DNA of 64,000 nt. It comes from Aeromonas rivuli (GTDB lineage: Bacteria > Pseudomonadota > Gammaproteobacteria > Enterobacterales > Aeromonadaceae). Location of the stretch: NCBI RefSeq assembly GCF_000820045.1, contig NZ_CDBJ01000068.1, forward strand, positions 88,078-152,077. The letters run 5' to 3'. Shown here piece after piece: positions 48,291 to 55,960 of the stretch. Every line of letters begins with the position of its first letter. The stretch's first letter is position 1. A program made the position numbers and the translations under genes. The notes beneath the pieces are model-generated. The model was not told where the DNA came from. It saw only the letters and a program-made list of their open reading frames with translations, and did no database searches.

Positions 48291-49110
48291 CTGCTGGCCA
48301 ATATTCAGGGACAAGTGGGTAAATCGGTCTCTGGCGTTATCGGTGATAAAGCCGATGCGTTGGGTGAGGCTGGCAAAACCATCGCCCACGGCGTCACTAG
48401 CGGCGCCATTGTCGAGATCACCGGTGGCAAGTTTGCGGCAGGGGCGGCAGGGGGCGCCATATCGGAATGGAGTAGCGGCTGGGTCAGCCAGACCTTTACC
48501 AACCCAAATGCGCAGGCTGGATTAAGCCAGATCTTGGGAGGCTTGGCCGCAGTGGCAGTGACTGGCGATCAAAACGACTTCAATACCGGCGCAGACCGGG
48601 CTGAGACGGTGCATCGCTACAACTATTTGAGCCACCAACAGAAAGAGATTCGTGAACAGGATTTCGCCTCGTGTCAGGGGGAATTGCTGTGTGTCGCCCA
48701 GCATGGTGCCAAGTGGGATGCCATCAGTGCGTTACAAGAGACCAGCTACGGTGCGGGATTATTGGCAGGTGTGCCAGCAGGCATGCTGGATAGCGTACAA
48801 GGCTTGGTGCAGTTGGGGCTGAACCCTGCTCAAACGTTGGAGGCGCTAAAGAGCCTGATAACCAGCAGCGATCTGCTTGGTAACGTGACCGATGCGATAA
48901 AGCAGAATTACCTGGCCCGAGTTGAGGCGGCGGAGGCCCAATACCAGCAGGCAGGAGCCAGTGGCTCGTTCAATGCCGGTGTGGAGTATGGCAAACTACT
49001 GGCCGAGGGGGCTTCGCTGGTCGCTGGGGGTGTTGGCGTAGTCAAAGGCGGTGCGCTGCTGACCGAGAAGATCACGGCCAAGTTAGTGAAGGAGGGTGTT
49101 GGTAAGGCTG
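48291..49110 (+). repeat. Pre-toxin repeat, copy 3 (second orphan module)
   Basis: It starts CTGCTGGCCAATATTCAGGG like copy 1 and then follows copy 2 closely through LLTEKITAKLV. The flanking 46 bases before it are unrelated, so the repeat boundary is sharp. Confidence 0.85.
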
Positions 49111-49601
49111 TAACTGCAGGGCCAAAAGCAATTCCAGAAAGCAGTTACCCGTCGCTTGCCAAGCCAAGTCCAAATGCCCCAAGCAATGTAATTCTTGGTG
49201 AGCTTGACTCACTTGGTCGACCTACTGGGGTTACAGCAGTCCTTAGGGAGGATTCATTGGGAGGCGGTTCAAGCGCTAACCCAGCGATTCGACCTCCAGG
49301 TTTTGAGGGGCAGCCTGCTAACCATGCGCGAGGACATTTGCTTGCAAATTCACTAGGAGGGGCTGGTGATGATGCAAGAAATTTGGTAACACTTTTCCAG
49401 CGTAACGCAAATCATCCAAATATGAGTTCATTTGAGCGTCAAGTCAGGGGGGCAGTGCAGAGTGGTGAAACAGTAAGCTATAGGGCGGTGCCTATTTATA
49501 CAGGTACAAACCCAATGCCAACCGGAGTAACGTTGTCTGCTCGTTGGTCAGGCGGTTTTACTCTTGATGTATCAATTCCGAACGTAAGTGGAGTTAAGTG
49601 A
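48315..49601 (+). CDS. Orphan CdiA-CT module 2 with DNA/RNA non-specific nuclease toxin
   Basis: These 428 codons run from GTG 48315; homology to the repeat begins 24 bases earlier in the same frame and no ribosome site is present, so it looks like a promoterless cassette. Residues 1-265 repeat the pre-toxin region (RYNYLSHQQKEI). The toxin (about 285-428) has NHARGHLLANSLGG (His about 337), ARNLVTLFQRNANHPNMSSFE and YRAVPIYTGTNPMP, the layout of NUC/EndA-type nucleases with the RGH catalytic motif. It is expected to cut DNA or RNA in target cells. The partner immunity gene follows at once. Confidence 0.8.
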   Translation: MGKSVSGVIGDKADALGEAGKTIAHGVTSGAIVEITGGKFAAGAAGGAISEWSSGWVSQTFTNPNAQAGLSQILGGLAAVAVTGDQNDFNTGADRAETVHRYNYLSHQQKEIREQDFASCQGELLCVAQHGAKWDAISALQETSYGAGLLAGVPAGMLDSVQGLVQLGLNPAQTLEALKSLITSSDLLGNVTDAIKQNYLARVEAAEAQYQQAGASGSFNAGVEYGKLLAEGASLVAGGVGVVKGGALLTEKITAKLVKEGVGKAVTAGPKAIPESSYPSLAKPSPNAPSNVILGELDSLGRPTGVTAVLREDSLGGGSSANPAIRPPGFEGQPANHARGHLLANSLGGAGDDARNLVTLFQRNANHPNMSSFERQVRGAVQSGETVSYRAVPIYTGTNPMPTGVTLSARWSGGFTLDVSIPNVSGVK

Positions 49602-49603
49602 GA

Positions 49604-50134
49604 ATGATAAATAAGCTGGTTAGTCTTCTTTCGCCACCCTCTCAGCGAATCTTTGATAATGCGGATTGGACGAACTTTGAATCTGAGGGAAGTCTGCGAT
49701 TACCGAACGATTTTAGACAGTTCATATCAATTTACGGATGTGGAGCAGTAGACGATTTTCTATGGGTGTTAAACCCGCTTTCAAAAAATCAAAATTTGAA
49801 TTTTGAAAAAAGCAAATATTTTATAGATGCTTACGCCGTAATGAGGCAGGAGTTTTTATCGGACTATCCAAGACCAGATTACCCAGCGGAAGGTTCTTTT
49901 CTTCCTTGGGCGGTAACGGATAATGGTGAAACTATTGTGTGGTTGGTTGATGGAGAACCAGACTCATGGAAAGTTGCTATTCATAGCTCGGATCAGGGGG
50001 AAGAGGAGGTCTACAACTTCGGCTGTGTTGAGTTTCTTTTAAAGCTGCTTAGCAGAGATATTTCGTCAAAAATTCTACCTAGTCAATTTCCTCCTGTTGA
50101 TCTAGATAAGCACTTTTTTACAGCTGCTGACTAG
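49604..50134 (+). CDS. SMI1/KNR4 (SUKH) family immunity protein
   Basis: This protein of about 176 residues, soluble and acidic, has ATG 49604 three bases past the toxin stop; GTG 49598 overlaps the stop as GTGA and is an alternative. LRLPNDFRQFISIYGCGAVDDFLWVLNP is the SUKH core pattern (LP.DFR.F...YG.G...), and the Trp/Gly part FLPWAVTDNGETIVWLV follows. SUKH proteins are the commonest immunity partners of nuclease polymorphic toxins, which fits the neighbour. AT-rich. Confidence 0.85.
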   Translation: MINKLVSLLSPPSQRIFDNADWTNFESEGSLRLPNDFRQFISIYGCGAVDDFLWVLNPLSKNQNLNFEKSKYFIDAYAVMRQEFLSDYPRPDYPAEGSFLPWAVTDNGETIVWLVDGEPDSWKVAIHSSDQGEEEVYNFGCVEFLLKLLSRDISSKILPSQFPPVDLDKHFFTAAD

Positions 50135-50143
50135 GCTGCGTTC

Positions 50144-50240
50144 TCAAAATGCTGGTTTTCTGTCCACCAATAGTTCCCGTAAGTAACGAAGGCAGAAAGC
50201 CAGCTTGATAAAGGCGGCAAAACTTCCCGCCGAAAGATTC
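50144..50240 (-). mobile_element. 3' remnant of a transposase gene (IS5-like)
   Basis: On the minus strand a frame reads SAGSFAAFIKLAFCLRYLREL and stops at 50144 after DRKPAF. This resembles the C-terminal tail of IS5-family DDE transposases (AAFIKLA..LRYLR). No upstream part exists; it abuts other IS-related sequence. Confidence 0.5.
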
Positions 50241-50312
50241 TGGGACACCCACCATTATGACTGGGGGGTAGCGGACTGCTTGACTTGAGGCATCACTGCC
50301 GAGGCGCTCGCC

Positions 50313-50513
50313 ATGACCATCGCCCGTTCACGTCAAATCAGTCTGCAGGATACGCCTTACTACCACGTGGTCAGCCGCTGCGTGCGGCGGGCCTTTCTGT
50401 GTGGGGAAGATGCCCACTCGGGCCAGAGTTACGAGCATCGCCGTCAGTGGGTGGTCGACCGGCTGGGTCAGCTGTCGCGGCTCTTTGCCATCGGTATCTG
50501 CACCTATTTGTTG
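50313..50513 (+). pseudogene. Truncated REP-type (Y1/TnpA-like) transposase
   Basis: ATG 50313 reads MTIARSRQISLQDTPYYHVV, continuing SRCVRRAFLCG and HRRQWVVDRLGQLSRLFAIGICTY. This is the N-terminal third of the IS200-like/RAYT transposase family common in this group, ending where the HUH-bearing part should follow. The reading frame continues for about 25 unrelated codons. Its downstream two-thirds are missing, so it is non-functional. Confidence 0.75.
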
Positions 50514-50588
50514 GGGCGGGAGAAGTTCGTTAGCAGGGTGACACAAACACCTTTTGATAGAGCCAGCCCGACTTGTGAGGGCGTTTAG

Positions 50589-51275
50589 TCACTCCCCATA
50601 GAGCTTGATCTCCAGCACGTTGGCGATGGCGTTGCCGTTCCAGTGGTACTCCAGATGCTGGGCCTGGTGGATCCTGGTGACCAGGCAGGGGCGATAGAGC
50701 ACATGGCAGTGGTGGCCGCTGTGACGCACCGAGCGATAGTGAATGCCGTCCATGGCCTTGCCCTTTTGCATCTTGGCAAAGGCCTGGGAGTGGCTGTAGT
50801 CGGTGGCGTGATAGAGGGGGGTGGAGAGAAAATCCTCCCCGCTGATGTCGGCAAGATTGGCGCAAAATTCGGTATGGAGCACCCGCATCTGTACCTTCTG
50901 GGCGGGCTCCTTGGTGTAACCGAAGATCCGCTCCTGGTGATAAACGGTCTCCTTGACGGCGGTGTCGAGCAGGGGGGCGCAGTAGTAGCCCCCGAAATCA
51001 CCGGTGGTGAAGCGGGCCCCTTCCGGATTGAGATGGGTAAAGGCGGCCATCACATAGCTGCCCCCATGCAGGCCGACCAGCCAATCCTCCTTCGCAACCC
51101 GAGTCAGGTCGCCCGCCTCTTCCCGCAGGCGATCGTTGGTGAGCGCCTCAATGGCCCAGACGGCCTCTAGCTCGTCGGCGTTGGCCACATCTTCATAAAT
51201 GCAGATGGTGGGATAGCGACTCGGAATGATCCGGTATGCCTGCTGCCCCTTGAACGCAATCAATGGCGCTTCCAT
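50589..51275 (-). CDS. RES-domain toxin
   Basis: This 228-residue protein has AYRIIPSRYP (Arg), a central Glu-rich segment (DELEAVWAIEALTNDR) and Ser in the C-terminal half, matching RES-family toxins, which are ART-like and degrade NAD+. It follows an Xre/ParS-type antitoxin with TGATG overlap, the usual toxin-second order of RES-Xre (ParT/MbcT-type) systems. Activity is inferred from family knowledge; the residue assignment is approximate. Confidence 0.85.
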   Translation of the reverse strand: MEAPLIAFKGQQAYRIIPSRYPTICIYEDVANADELEAVWAIEALTNDRLREEAGDLTRVAKEDWLVGLHGGSYVMAAFTHLNPEGARFTTGDFGGYYCAPLLDTAVKETVYHQERIFGYTKEPAQKVQMRVLHTEFCANLADISGEDFLSTPLYHATDYSHSQAFAKMQKGKAMDGIHYRSVRHSGHHCHVLYRPCLVTRIHQAQHLEYHWNGNAIANVLEIKLYGE

Positions 51276-51679
51276 CAGCCCATGCCCCCACGCCAGGCGT
51301 GCAAGCGGGTGGCGACTTCATACAAGTCTGCCACGCGACCCCCTTTCATTATGTCCATGGCGCTGCGCCCGGCAAAGAAGGGGTGGCTGCTGGGCTTGCG
51401 CACCCAGCCGTAAATACTGTCATCGACGCTGAACAGCACCCGCAGGCTCTTGTGGATGTTGAGGATGTAGCTCATCCGCTCCTGCATATCCACACTCAGG
51501 CGGATACCGCCGCTCGACTCTTTGTATTTGTTCAATGTTGAACGGGATGAGATGCCCAGCAGTTTCAGCTGCTCATCGGTCGTGCACTGCCATTTATCCA
51601 GGATGCGAAAGACCACGGGCAGCGCCTTGCTAGGGTCAATGGCACTATCGTTCAGGGTTTGTTGGGCGGCTTGAGTCAT
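51275..51679 (-). CDS. Xre/MbcA/ParS-type antitoxin
   Basis: This 134-residue protein starts at ATG 51679 with AAGGAGGAG four bases away; the frame is open six codons further. The N-terminal part has a helix-turn-helix-like region (TTDEQLKLLGISSRSTLNKYK). The C-terminal ParS/MbcA toxin-binding part has VRKPSSHPFFAGRSAMDIMKGG and VADLYEVATRLHAWRGG. It neutralises the RES toxin encoded downstream and should bind its own promoter. Confidence 0.88.
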   Translation of the reverse strand: MTQAAQQTLNDSAIDPSKALPVVFRILDKWQCTTDEQLKLLGISSRSTLNKYKESSGGIRLSVDMQERMSYILNIHKSLRVLFSVDDSIYGWVRKPSSHPFFAGRSAMDIMKGGRVADLYEVATRLHAWRGGMG

Positions 51680-51730
51680 ATCTCCTCCTTGCTGCACCCC
51701 CTTTCAAAGGGTCTGGTGCGCACTGTTCTC

Positions 51731-51770
51731 AGTGTAGGAGGGTTGTGCGGTAATGTACACATATGTACAT
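51731..51770 (-). promoter_or_regulatory. Promoter and operator of the RES-Xre operon
   Basis: Minus-strand -35 TGTACA (51759-51754) and -10 TACACT (51736-51731) are 17 bases apart. The palindrome ATGTACA/TGTACAT (51753-51759, 51764-51770) covers the -35, so antitoxin binding there would block transcription (inferred autoregulation). Confidence 0.6.
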
Positions 51771-51879
51771 ATATACCAGATTAAAACACTTATGTTGTCA
51801 GTGTGGCTTGGTGGCAGACCCGTCGCGGGGCGAGCAGGGGTTGTCTGTCGGCTATCTCCGTTGATGAAATTCGTTGATG

Positions 51880-51915
51880 AAAAAGCCCCGCCAACGGGGT
51901 TGGCGGGGCTTTCGG
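51880..51915 (-). terminator. Terminator after tyrP
   Basis: Stem AAAGCCCCGCCAA/TTGGCGGGGCTTT (51882-51894, 51900-51912) is followed on the minus strand by TTTTT. Confidence 0.92.
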
Positions 51916-51935
51916 CAGTTCATCACGGGGAGGAC

Positions 51936-53129
51936 TTAGAGGGCGGGTAACAGCCCAAAACTGACGCTCAGCTGCACCCCGACGATCAATATCCCCATGG
52001 CACCGGCAACACCGAGGGCCAGCACGCCGCCCGGCGCGCGGTAGTGGTGCGGCTCAGCTTGCTTGCGGCTCTGCCACACCAGGGCTACCGGCAGCAGTAC
52101 CGCCAGTATGGCCAGGGCGATGGCGGCGTAACCCAGGGCCATGATGAAGCCTTGCGGGAAGTAGAGGGCAAACAACAGGGGCGGCACGAAGGTGATGAGC
52201 CCGGTCTGCAGACGGCCGCTGGCGTTATCGTCGCGTTTGCTCACCTTGGCCATGAAGTCAAACAGCCCCAGGGTCACCCCGAGGAAAGAGGTGGCCAGGG
52301 CCAGGTCCGCAAACAGGTGCATGGCCTGGTTGAACAGGGGCCAGTTGACCAGCTTGCCGACGCTGGCCAGCAGGCTGTCCAGGGCGCCGCCACTGTCGAG
52401 CAGGCTCTGCTGGCCGAGCAGCCCCAGGATGGCAACTTGCCACAAGACATAGAGGATCAGCGGCAAGGCAGAGCCCCACACGAACACCCGGCGCAGCCGC
52501 TTGGGGCAATCCCCCAGGTAGAGCATGACGCTCGGGATGGAGCCGTGGAAGCCAAATGAGGTGAAGATGACCGGCAAGCCCGCCAGCAGCAGCCCCTGAC
52601 CCAGCGGCATGGAGAGCAGGTGTTGCCCTTCGGCGCGGGGCAGCAGCAGGGCCAGCACGGCCACCATGATCACCAGTTTCACGGTGAACATCAGTCGATT
52701 GAGGTAATCCACCTGCTTGGTGCCGACGCAGACCATGCCGCCAAACAGCAGGGTGAAGGCCCAGGCGGCCTGACCCTGACTGAGGGAGAGTCCGGCATCG
52801 GCCAGTGCCTGCACCAGCAGACTGCTGCCACCGCTGATATAGGCGGAGGCCAGGGAGTAGAACAGCATCAGGATGCAGAAGGAGGCGATGCGCTTGCCCC
52901 AGGGGCCGAGCAGCTGATCCGCCAGCTGATGAAGGTACCACTTGCCGGTGCTGAGGCTGGCTTCGACTTGCAGCATGGCGGTGAAGGCCATCAGCGCCCA
53001 GAGCCCCAGCATCAGTGCCAGGGTGGCGGGGCCGCCCAGGGAAGAAGAGGCCAGGGGCAGCGCCAGCATGCCGGCGCCTATGGTGGTACCGGCGATGAGC
53101 AGGGTACATCCGAGAGTCTTGGTATTCAT
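51936..53129 (-). CDS. tyrP: Aromatic amino acid permease, TyrP-like
   Basis: This 397-residue protein has about 11 transmembrane helices. It begins MNTKTLGCTLLIAGTTIGAGMLALPLA, where the GTTIGAGMLALP segment is the signature of the hydroxy/aromatic amino acid permease (HAAAP) family. The sequence LFADLALATSFLGVTLGLFDF and overall length (403 in E. coli TyrP) favour a tyrosine-specific symporter over Mtr or TnaB. It takes up tyrosine with protons at the inner membrane. A terminator ends it, and it has its own upstream leader region. Confidence 0.9.
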   Translation of the reverse strand: MNTKTLGCTLLIAGTTIGAGMLALPLASSSLGGPATLALMLGLWALMAFTAMLQVEASLSTGKWYLHQLADQLLGPWGKRIASFCILMLFYSLASAYISGGSSLLVQALADAGLSLSQGQAAWAFTLLFGGMVCVGTKQVDYLNRLMFTVKLVIMVAVLALLLPRAEGQHLLSMPLGQGLLLAGLPVIFTSFGFHGSIPSVMLYLGDCPKRLRRVFVWGSALPLILYVLWQVAILGLLGQQSLLDSGGALDSLLASVGKLVNWPLFNQAMHLFADLALATSFLGVTLGLFDFMAKVSKRDDNASGRLQTGLITFVPPLLFALYFPQGFIMALGYAAIALAILAVLLPVALVWQSRKQAEPHHYRAPGGVLALGVAGAMGILIVGVQLSVSFGLLPAL

Positions 53130-53193
53130 GAGTCCAATCCGATATTGAGGATAACAAGGCCGCGCGGGCGGCTAGGGCATAACGGGGCAGTGC

Positions 53194-53216
53194 GCCTTCG
53201 GGTCCGATCCGAAGGC
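53194..53216. repeat. Hairpin upstream of tyrP
   Basis: GCCTTCGG/CCGAAGGC (53194-53201, 53209-53216) forms an 8-bp stem about 65 bases before the tyrP ATG. It has no T-run. It may be part of the leader; no known regulator site is assigned. Confidence 0.4.
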
Positions 53217-53499
53217 TAGCAATATCGCAGCAGACGCATCTGTACTCAAAACCTGTCGTTTGTAAAAAGAGATTGCCAAGCTAACGGATCAAAATGGGGG
53301 AAACAAGCCCGCCATAGCTGGATAAGTGATTTTCTTGCGCTGGATCTGGCAATAAATGCTGACAGTGATGAGTCGGGTGGTGAATTAGTCGGCGGCAATG
53401 GGGCCGTTGTCAGCACGGGGAGGGTATGAGGTGCACTGATCAGTTGGCACCGCCATGGGGCCCTGCCGCCCGGGACAGAGCGTGGCCCTGATCACGAGA

Positions 53500-53530
53500 G
53501 AGCAAACCCGGCTGGCGCTGGGGTTTGCTC
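53500..53530 (-). terminator. Probable terminator after cra
   Basis: GAGCAAACCC/GGGTTTGCTC (53500-53509, 53521-53530) forms a 10-bp stem 13 bases past the minus-strand cra stop. The remainder of 53130-53499 holds no gene that I can see. Confidence 0.6.
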
Positions 53531-53542
53531 AAGAGGGAGGGA

Positions 53543-54526
53543 TCAGCGCCGCCGTTTCAGGCTGCGGGCGATATGGTGCAGACCGCAGCGGTACTCCCCT
53601 GTGATGGCCTGGAAGGCGAGATCCAGGGCCAGGCCCGCCAGCTCATCATGGCGCTGGGGCAGCGAATTGATGCCGAAGGGGAGAAAATCGAGCAGGCGAT
53701 CATCACCGAAAGTAGCCATGGCCAGTTGGCTCATGTCCGCCTCTTGCTCTATCAGGTAATCGAGCACCCCTTCCATCAAGATGTAGGAGGTGGTCACCAG
53801 GGCCGGGGGCAGGGCGCCCAGCTTATGATGCAGGGCGCTGATCAGCCGATAGCCTTCGGCGCGGGAGAAATGCTGCCCCTCGCACAGATGACGCTCGGCG
53901 TTGCACCCCTCCAGGGCTTGCAAGAAGCCGAGCCGCCGCTCCTGGCTGATCGTCAACCCTGGCAGTGCAGTGATCAAGGCGATATGGGCGAGCCCCGGGT
54001 GCAGCAGGGAGGCGGTCAGCTCCTCGCATGCCTTGCGGTTCTCGCTGGCGACGCTGATGAAGCGCCCCGGCGCCATGGTCCGGTCGATGGCGATGATCTG
54101 GGTGCCGCTCGCCTGCTTGGTCTGATACCAGGGATCGTCCGGTGACAGGCAGCTCGCCACCAGCAAGGCATCCACATGACGGCTGATCAGCATGTCGCAC
54201 AACGCCTTTTCGGTGTCGGGCTCATCTTCCGAACAGACGATAAGCAACTGGTAACCCCGGGCGCGGGCGCCCTGCTCGAGCCGCTTGGCCAGCTTGGCAT
54301 AACTGGCGTTCTCCAGATCCGGCAGGATGAAACCCAGGGTGCGGGTCTGGCCGCCGCGCAAGGAGGCGGCGCGGCTGTCGGGTCGATAGTTATGGGCCTC
54401 GACCACGGCCATCACCTTGTCACGGGTCGCCTGACTGATACGGTGTTGATCGGCCTTGCCGTTGATCACATAGCTGGCCGTGGTGCGCGAGACACCGGCG
54501 AGGGCGGCCACTTCATCCAGTTTCAT
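53543..54526 (-). CDS. cra: Catabolite repressor/activator Cra (FruR), LacI family
   Basis: This 327-residue regulator starts MKLDEVAALAGVSRTTASYV at ATG 54526 (open frame to 54652 not conserved). The LacI helix-turn-helix and hinge are followed by the periplasmic-binding-protein-like effector domain, LGFILPDLENASYAKLAKRLEQGARARGYQLLIVCSE, the usual Cra sequence. Cra senses fructose phosphates and represses fru genes. It is divergent from fruBKA; two Cra-consensus operators lie between the start codons, so it probably represses fruBKA and itself. Confidence 0.94.
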   Translation of the reverse strand: MKLDEVAALAGVSRTTASYVINGKADQHRISQATRDKVMAVVEAHNYRPDSRAASLRGGQTRTLGFILPDLENASYAKLAKRLEQGARARGYQLLIVCSEDEPDTEKALCDMLISRHVDALLVASCLSPDDPWYQTKQASGTQIIAIDRTMAPGRFISVASENRKACEELTASLLHPGLAHIALITALPGLTISQERRLGFLQALEGCNAERHLCEGQHFSRAEGYRLISALHHKLGALPPALVTTSYILMEGVLDYLIEQEADMSQLAMATFGDDRLLDFLPFGINSLPQRHDELAGLALDLAFQAITGEYRCGLHHIARSLKRRR

Positions 54527-54655
54527 CTTGTTGGCCCTGTCTTGTTTGGCTCTCTCTGGCAACAATATCCCGCCCTCCTTACCCTGTTCCGACCCGAAAA
54601 GTGTGCGCCGGATCATATCATTGAACAAGGTGAAGTGCGGGGACTTGATCAAATA

Positions 54656-54671
54656 GCTGAAACGATTCAGT
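54656..54671. promoter_or_regulatory. Cra operator 1
   Basis: GCTGAAACGATTCAGT matches the Cra consensus (GCTGAAnCGnTTCAnC), about 130 bases upstream of cra and 190 upstream of fruB. Confidence 0.85.
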
Positions 54672-54680
54672 CTGAGTGTA

Positions 54681-54696
54681 AGTGAAACGATTCAGC
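54681..54696. promoter_or_regulatory. Cra operator 2
   Basis: AGTGAAACGATTCAGC is a second near-perfect Cra site, 25 bases from the first, similar to the paired sites known in front of fruB of E. coli. Confidence 0.85.
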
Positions 54697-54859
54697 TTGT
54701 CAGTAAGCAAAGGCAAACAGAGGACAAACCCCCCAGTGGGATGCGATCCGGTCTATTGTGAGCAGGGCAAGCGGGGTCAACCGACCCTTATCACAGAGCC
54801 TTATCATTGAGCGCAATCCAGGTGGCCGCCTCGGCCGCCTCAGCGGATGGAGAGAGAGT

Positions 54860-55960
54860 ATGTTGAAGTTGGCGCAAGAGCAGATCCTGTTGAATCAGAC
54901 CGCCGCTAGCAAGGAGGAGGCCATCGCGCTGCTGGCCGAGCGATTGACCCAGGCCGGTCTGGTCGAGGCGGGCTATGTGGCCGGCATGCTGGCCCGTGAA
55001 GCCCAGCACGCCACATACCTTGGCAGCGGTATCGCCATTCCCCACGGCACCACAGAGACGCGACATTTGGTGAAGCAGACCGGGGTCATGGTGGCCCAGT
55101 TCCCGGCAGGCATTGAATGGGATCAGGGCCAGGTCGCCTATGTGGCCATTGGCATCGCCGCCAAGTCCGATGAGCACCTCGGCATCTTGCGCCAGCTTAC
55201 CCATGTACTGGGGGACGAGCAGGCCGCCCTGGCCCTCAAAGATGCCAAGGATGCCGCCACCATCATCGACATACTGACGGGGGCGAGCGCACCGGCCGAG
55301 GTGCAATTCCTGACCCTCGCTGATTTCCCTGCCGATGATGCCGACCAGCTGCTGCTGGGCGCCGCCGCCCGCGCCAAGTCCGCCGGTTGGGGTGGCGCCG
55401 AGATGGTGACGGCTCTGATGGCGAGCCAGCCAAGGGCCCTGGGGCAAGGGATCTGGCTGGCGAGTGCAAGGGCGCAGCTGTCTGGCTGGGTGCTGGCCAC
55501 GCCGAGTCATGCCATCCGCCATCAGGATGCACAAGTGAAAGCCCTGCTGCTGCTGTGCGGCAAGGATGAGTCTCACCTGACCCAGCTCGACAACCTGGCG
55601 GCCCTGGCCGCGGCCGGTCAACTCGACGCCCTGGCGGGAAGCGAAGGGCTGGCGCTGCTGCAAAACGGACCAGCCAAGGGATTGGCAGACACCTTCACCA
55701 TCATCAACCCCCATGGCCTCCATGCTCGTCCCGGCGCCATGCTGGTCAAGGTCGCCAAGGAGTATGGTGCCGATATCCGGGTCGCCAACCTGGATGGCAG
55801 CGGTGAGGCCGTGTCCGCCAAGAGCCTGATGAAAGTGATCGGTCTGGGGGTGAAGTGCGGCCACCGACTCGAATTTCGCGCCGAAGGGGCTGACGCCGAA
55901 GCGGCCCTGCGTGGCATCGGCGAGGCGATCAAGGCCGGGCTGGGAGAGGGGGCGCACTGA
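54860..55960 (+). CDS. fruB: Fructose PTS EIIA/HPr multiphosphoryl transfer protein (FPr)
   Basis: This 366-residue protein starts [12 protein letters not shown] at ATG 54860 with AGAGAGAG upstream. The N-terminal EIIA-Fru domain (about 1-145) has the active His in [13 protein letters not shown] central helical region (about 150-270) is followed by an HPr-like domain (about 285-366) with [17 protein letters not shown] and its active His. Phosphate passes from Enzyme I via HPr/EIIA to FruA. Its stop overlaps the fruK start (TGATG). Confidence 0.95.
   Translation: MLKLAQEQILLNQTAASKEEAIALLAERLTQAGLVEAGYVAGMLAREAQHATYLGSGIAIPHGTTETRHLVKQTGVMVAQFPAGIEWDQGQVAYVAIGIAAKSDEHLGILRQLTHVLGDEQAALALKDAKDAATIIDILTGASAPAEVQFLTLADFPADDADQLLLGAAARAKSAGWGGAEMVTALMASQPRALGQGIWLASARAQLSGWVLATPSHAIRHQDAQVKALLLLCGKDESHLTQLDNLAALAAAGQLDALAGSEGLALLQNGPAKGLADTFTIINPHGLHARPGAMLVKVAKEYGADIRVANLDGSGEAVSAKSLMKVIGLGVKCGHRLEFRAEGADAEAALRGIGEAIKAGLGEGAH

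Noticed and set aside
32726..51915. Similar GCCCCGCCA...TGGCGGGGC hairpins at 32726-32756 and 51880-51915 as a mobile repeat
   Set aside because: Both are ordinary terminators directly after genes (rhlE and tyrP); the shared core is short and the flanks differ.
53241..53278. TyrR boxes upstream of tyrP (TGTACT at 53241, TGTAAA at 53261)
   Set aside because: Only half-sites match TGTAAA-N6-TTTACA; the second half is poor in both, so TyrR control cannot be claimed from the sequence.
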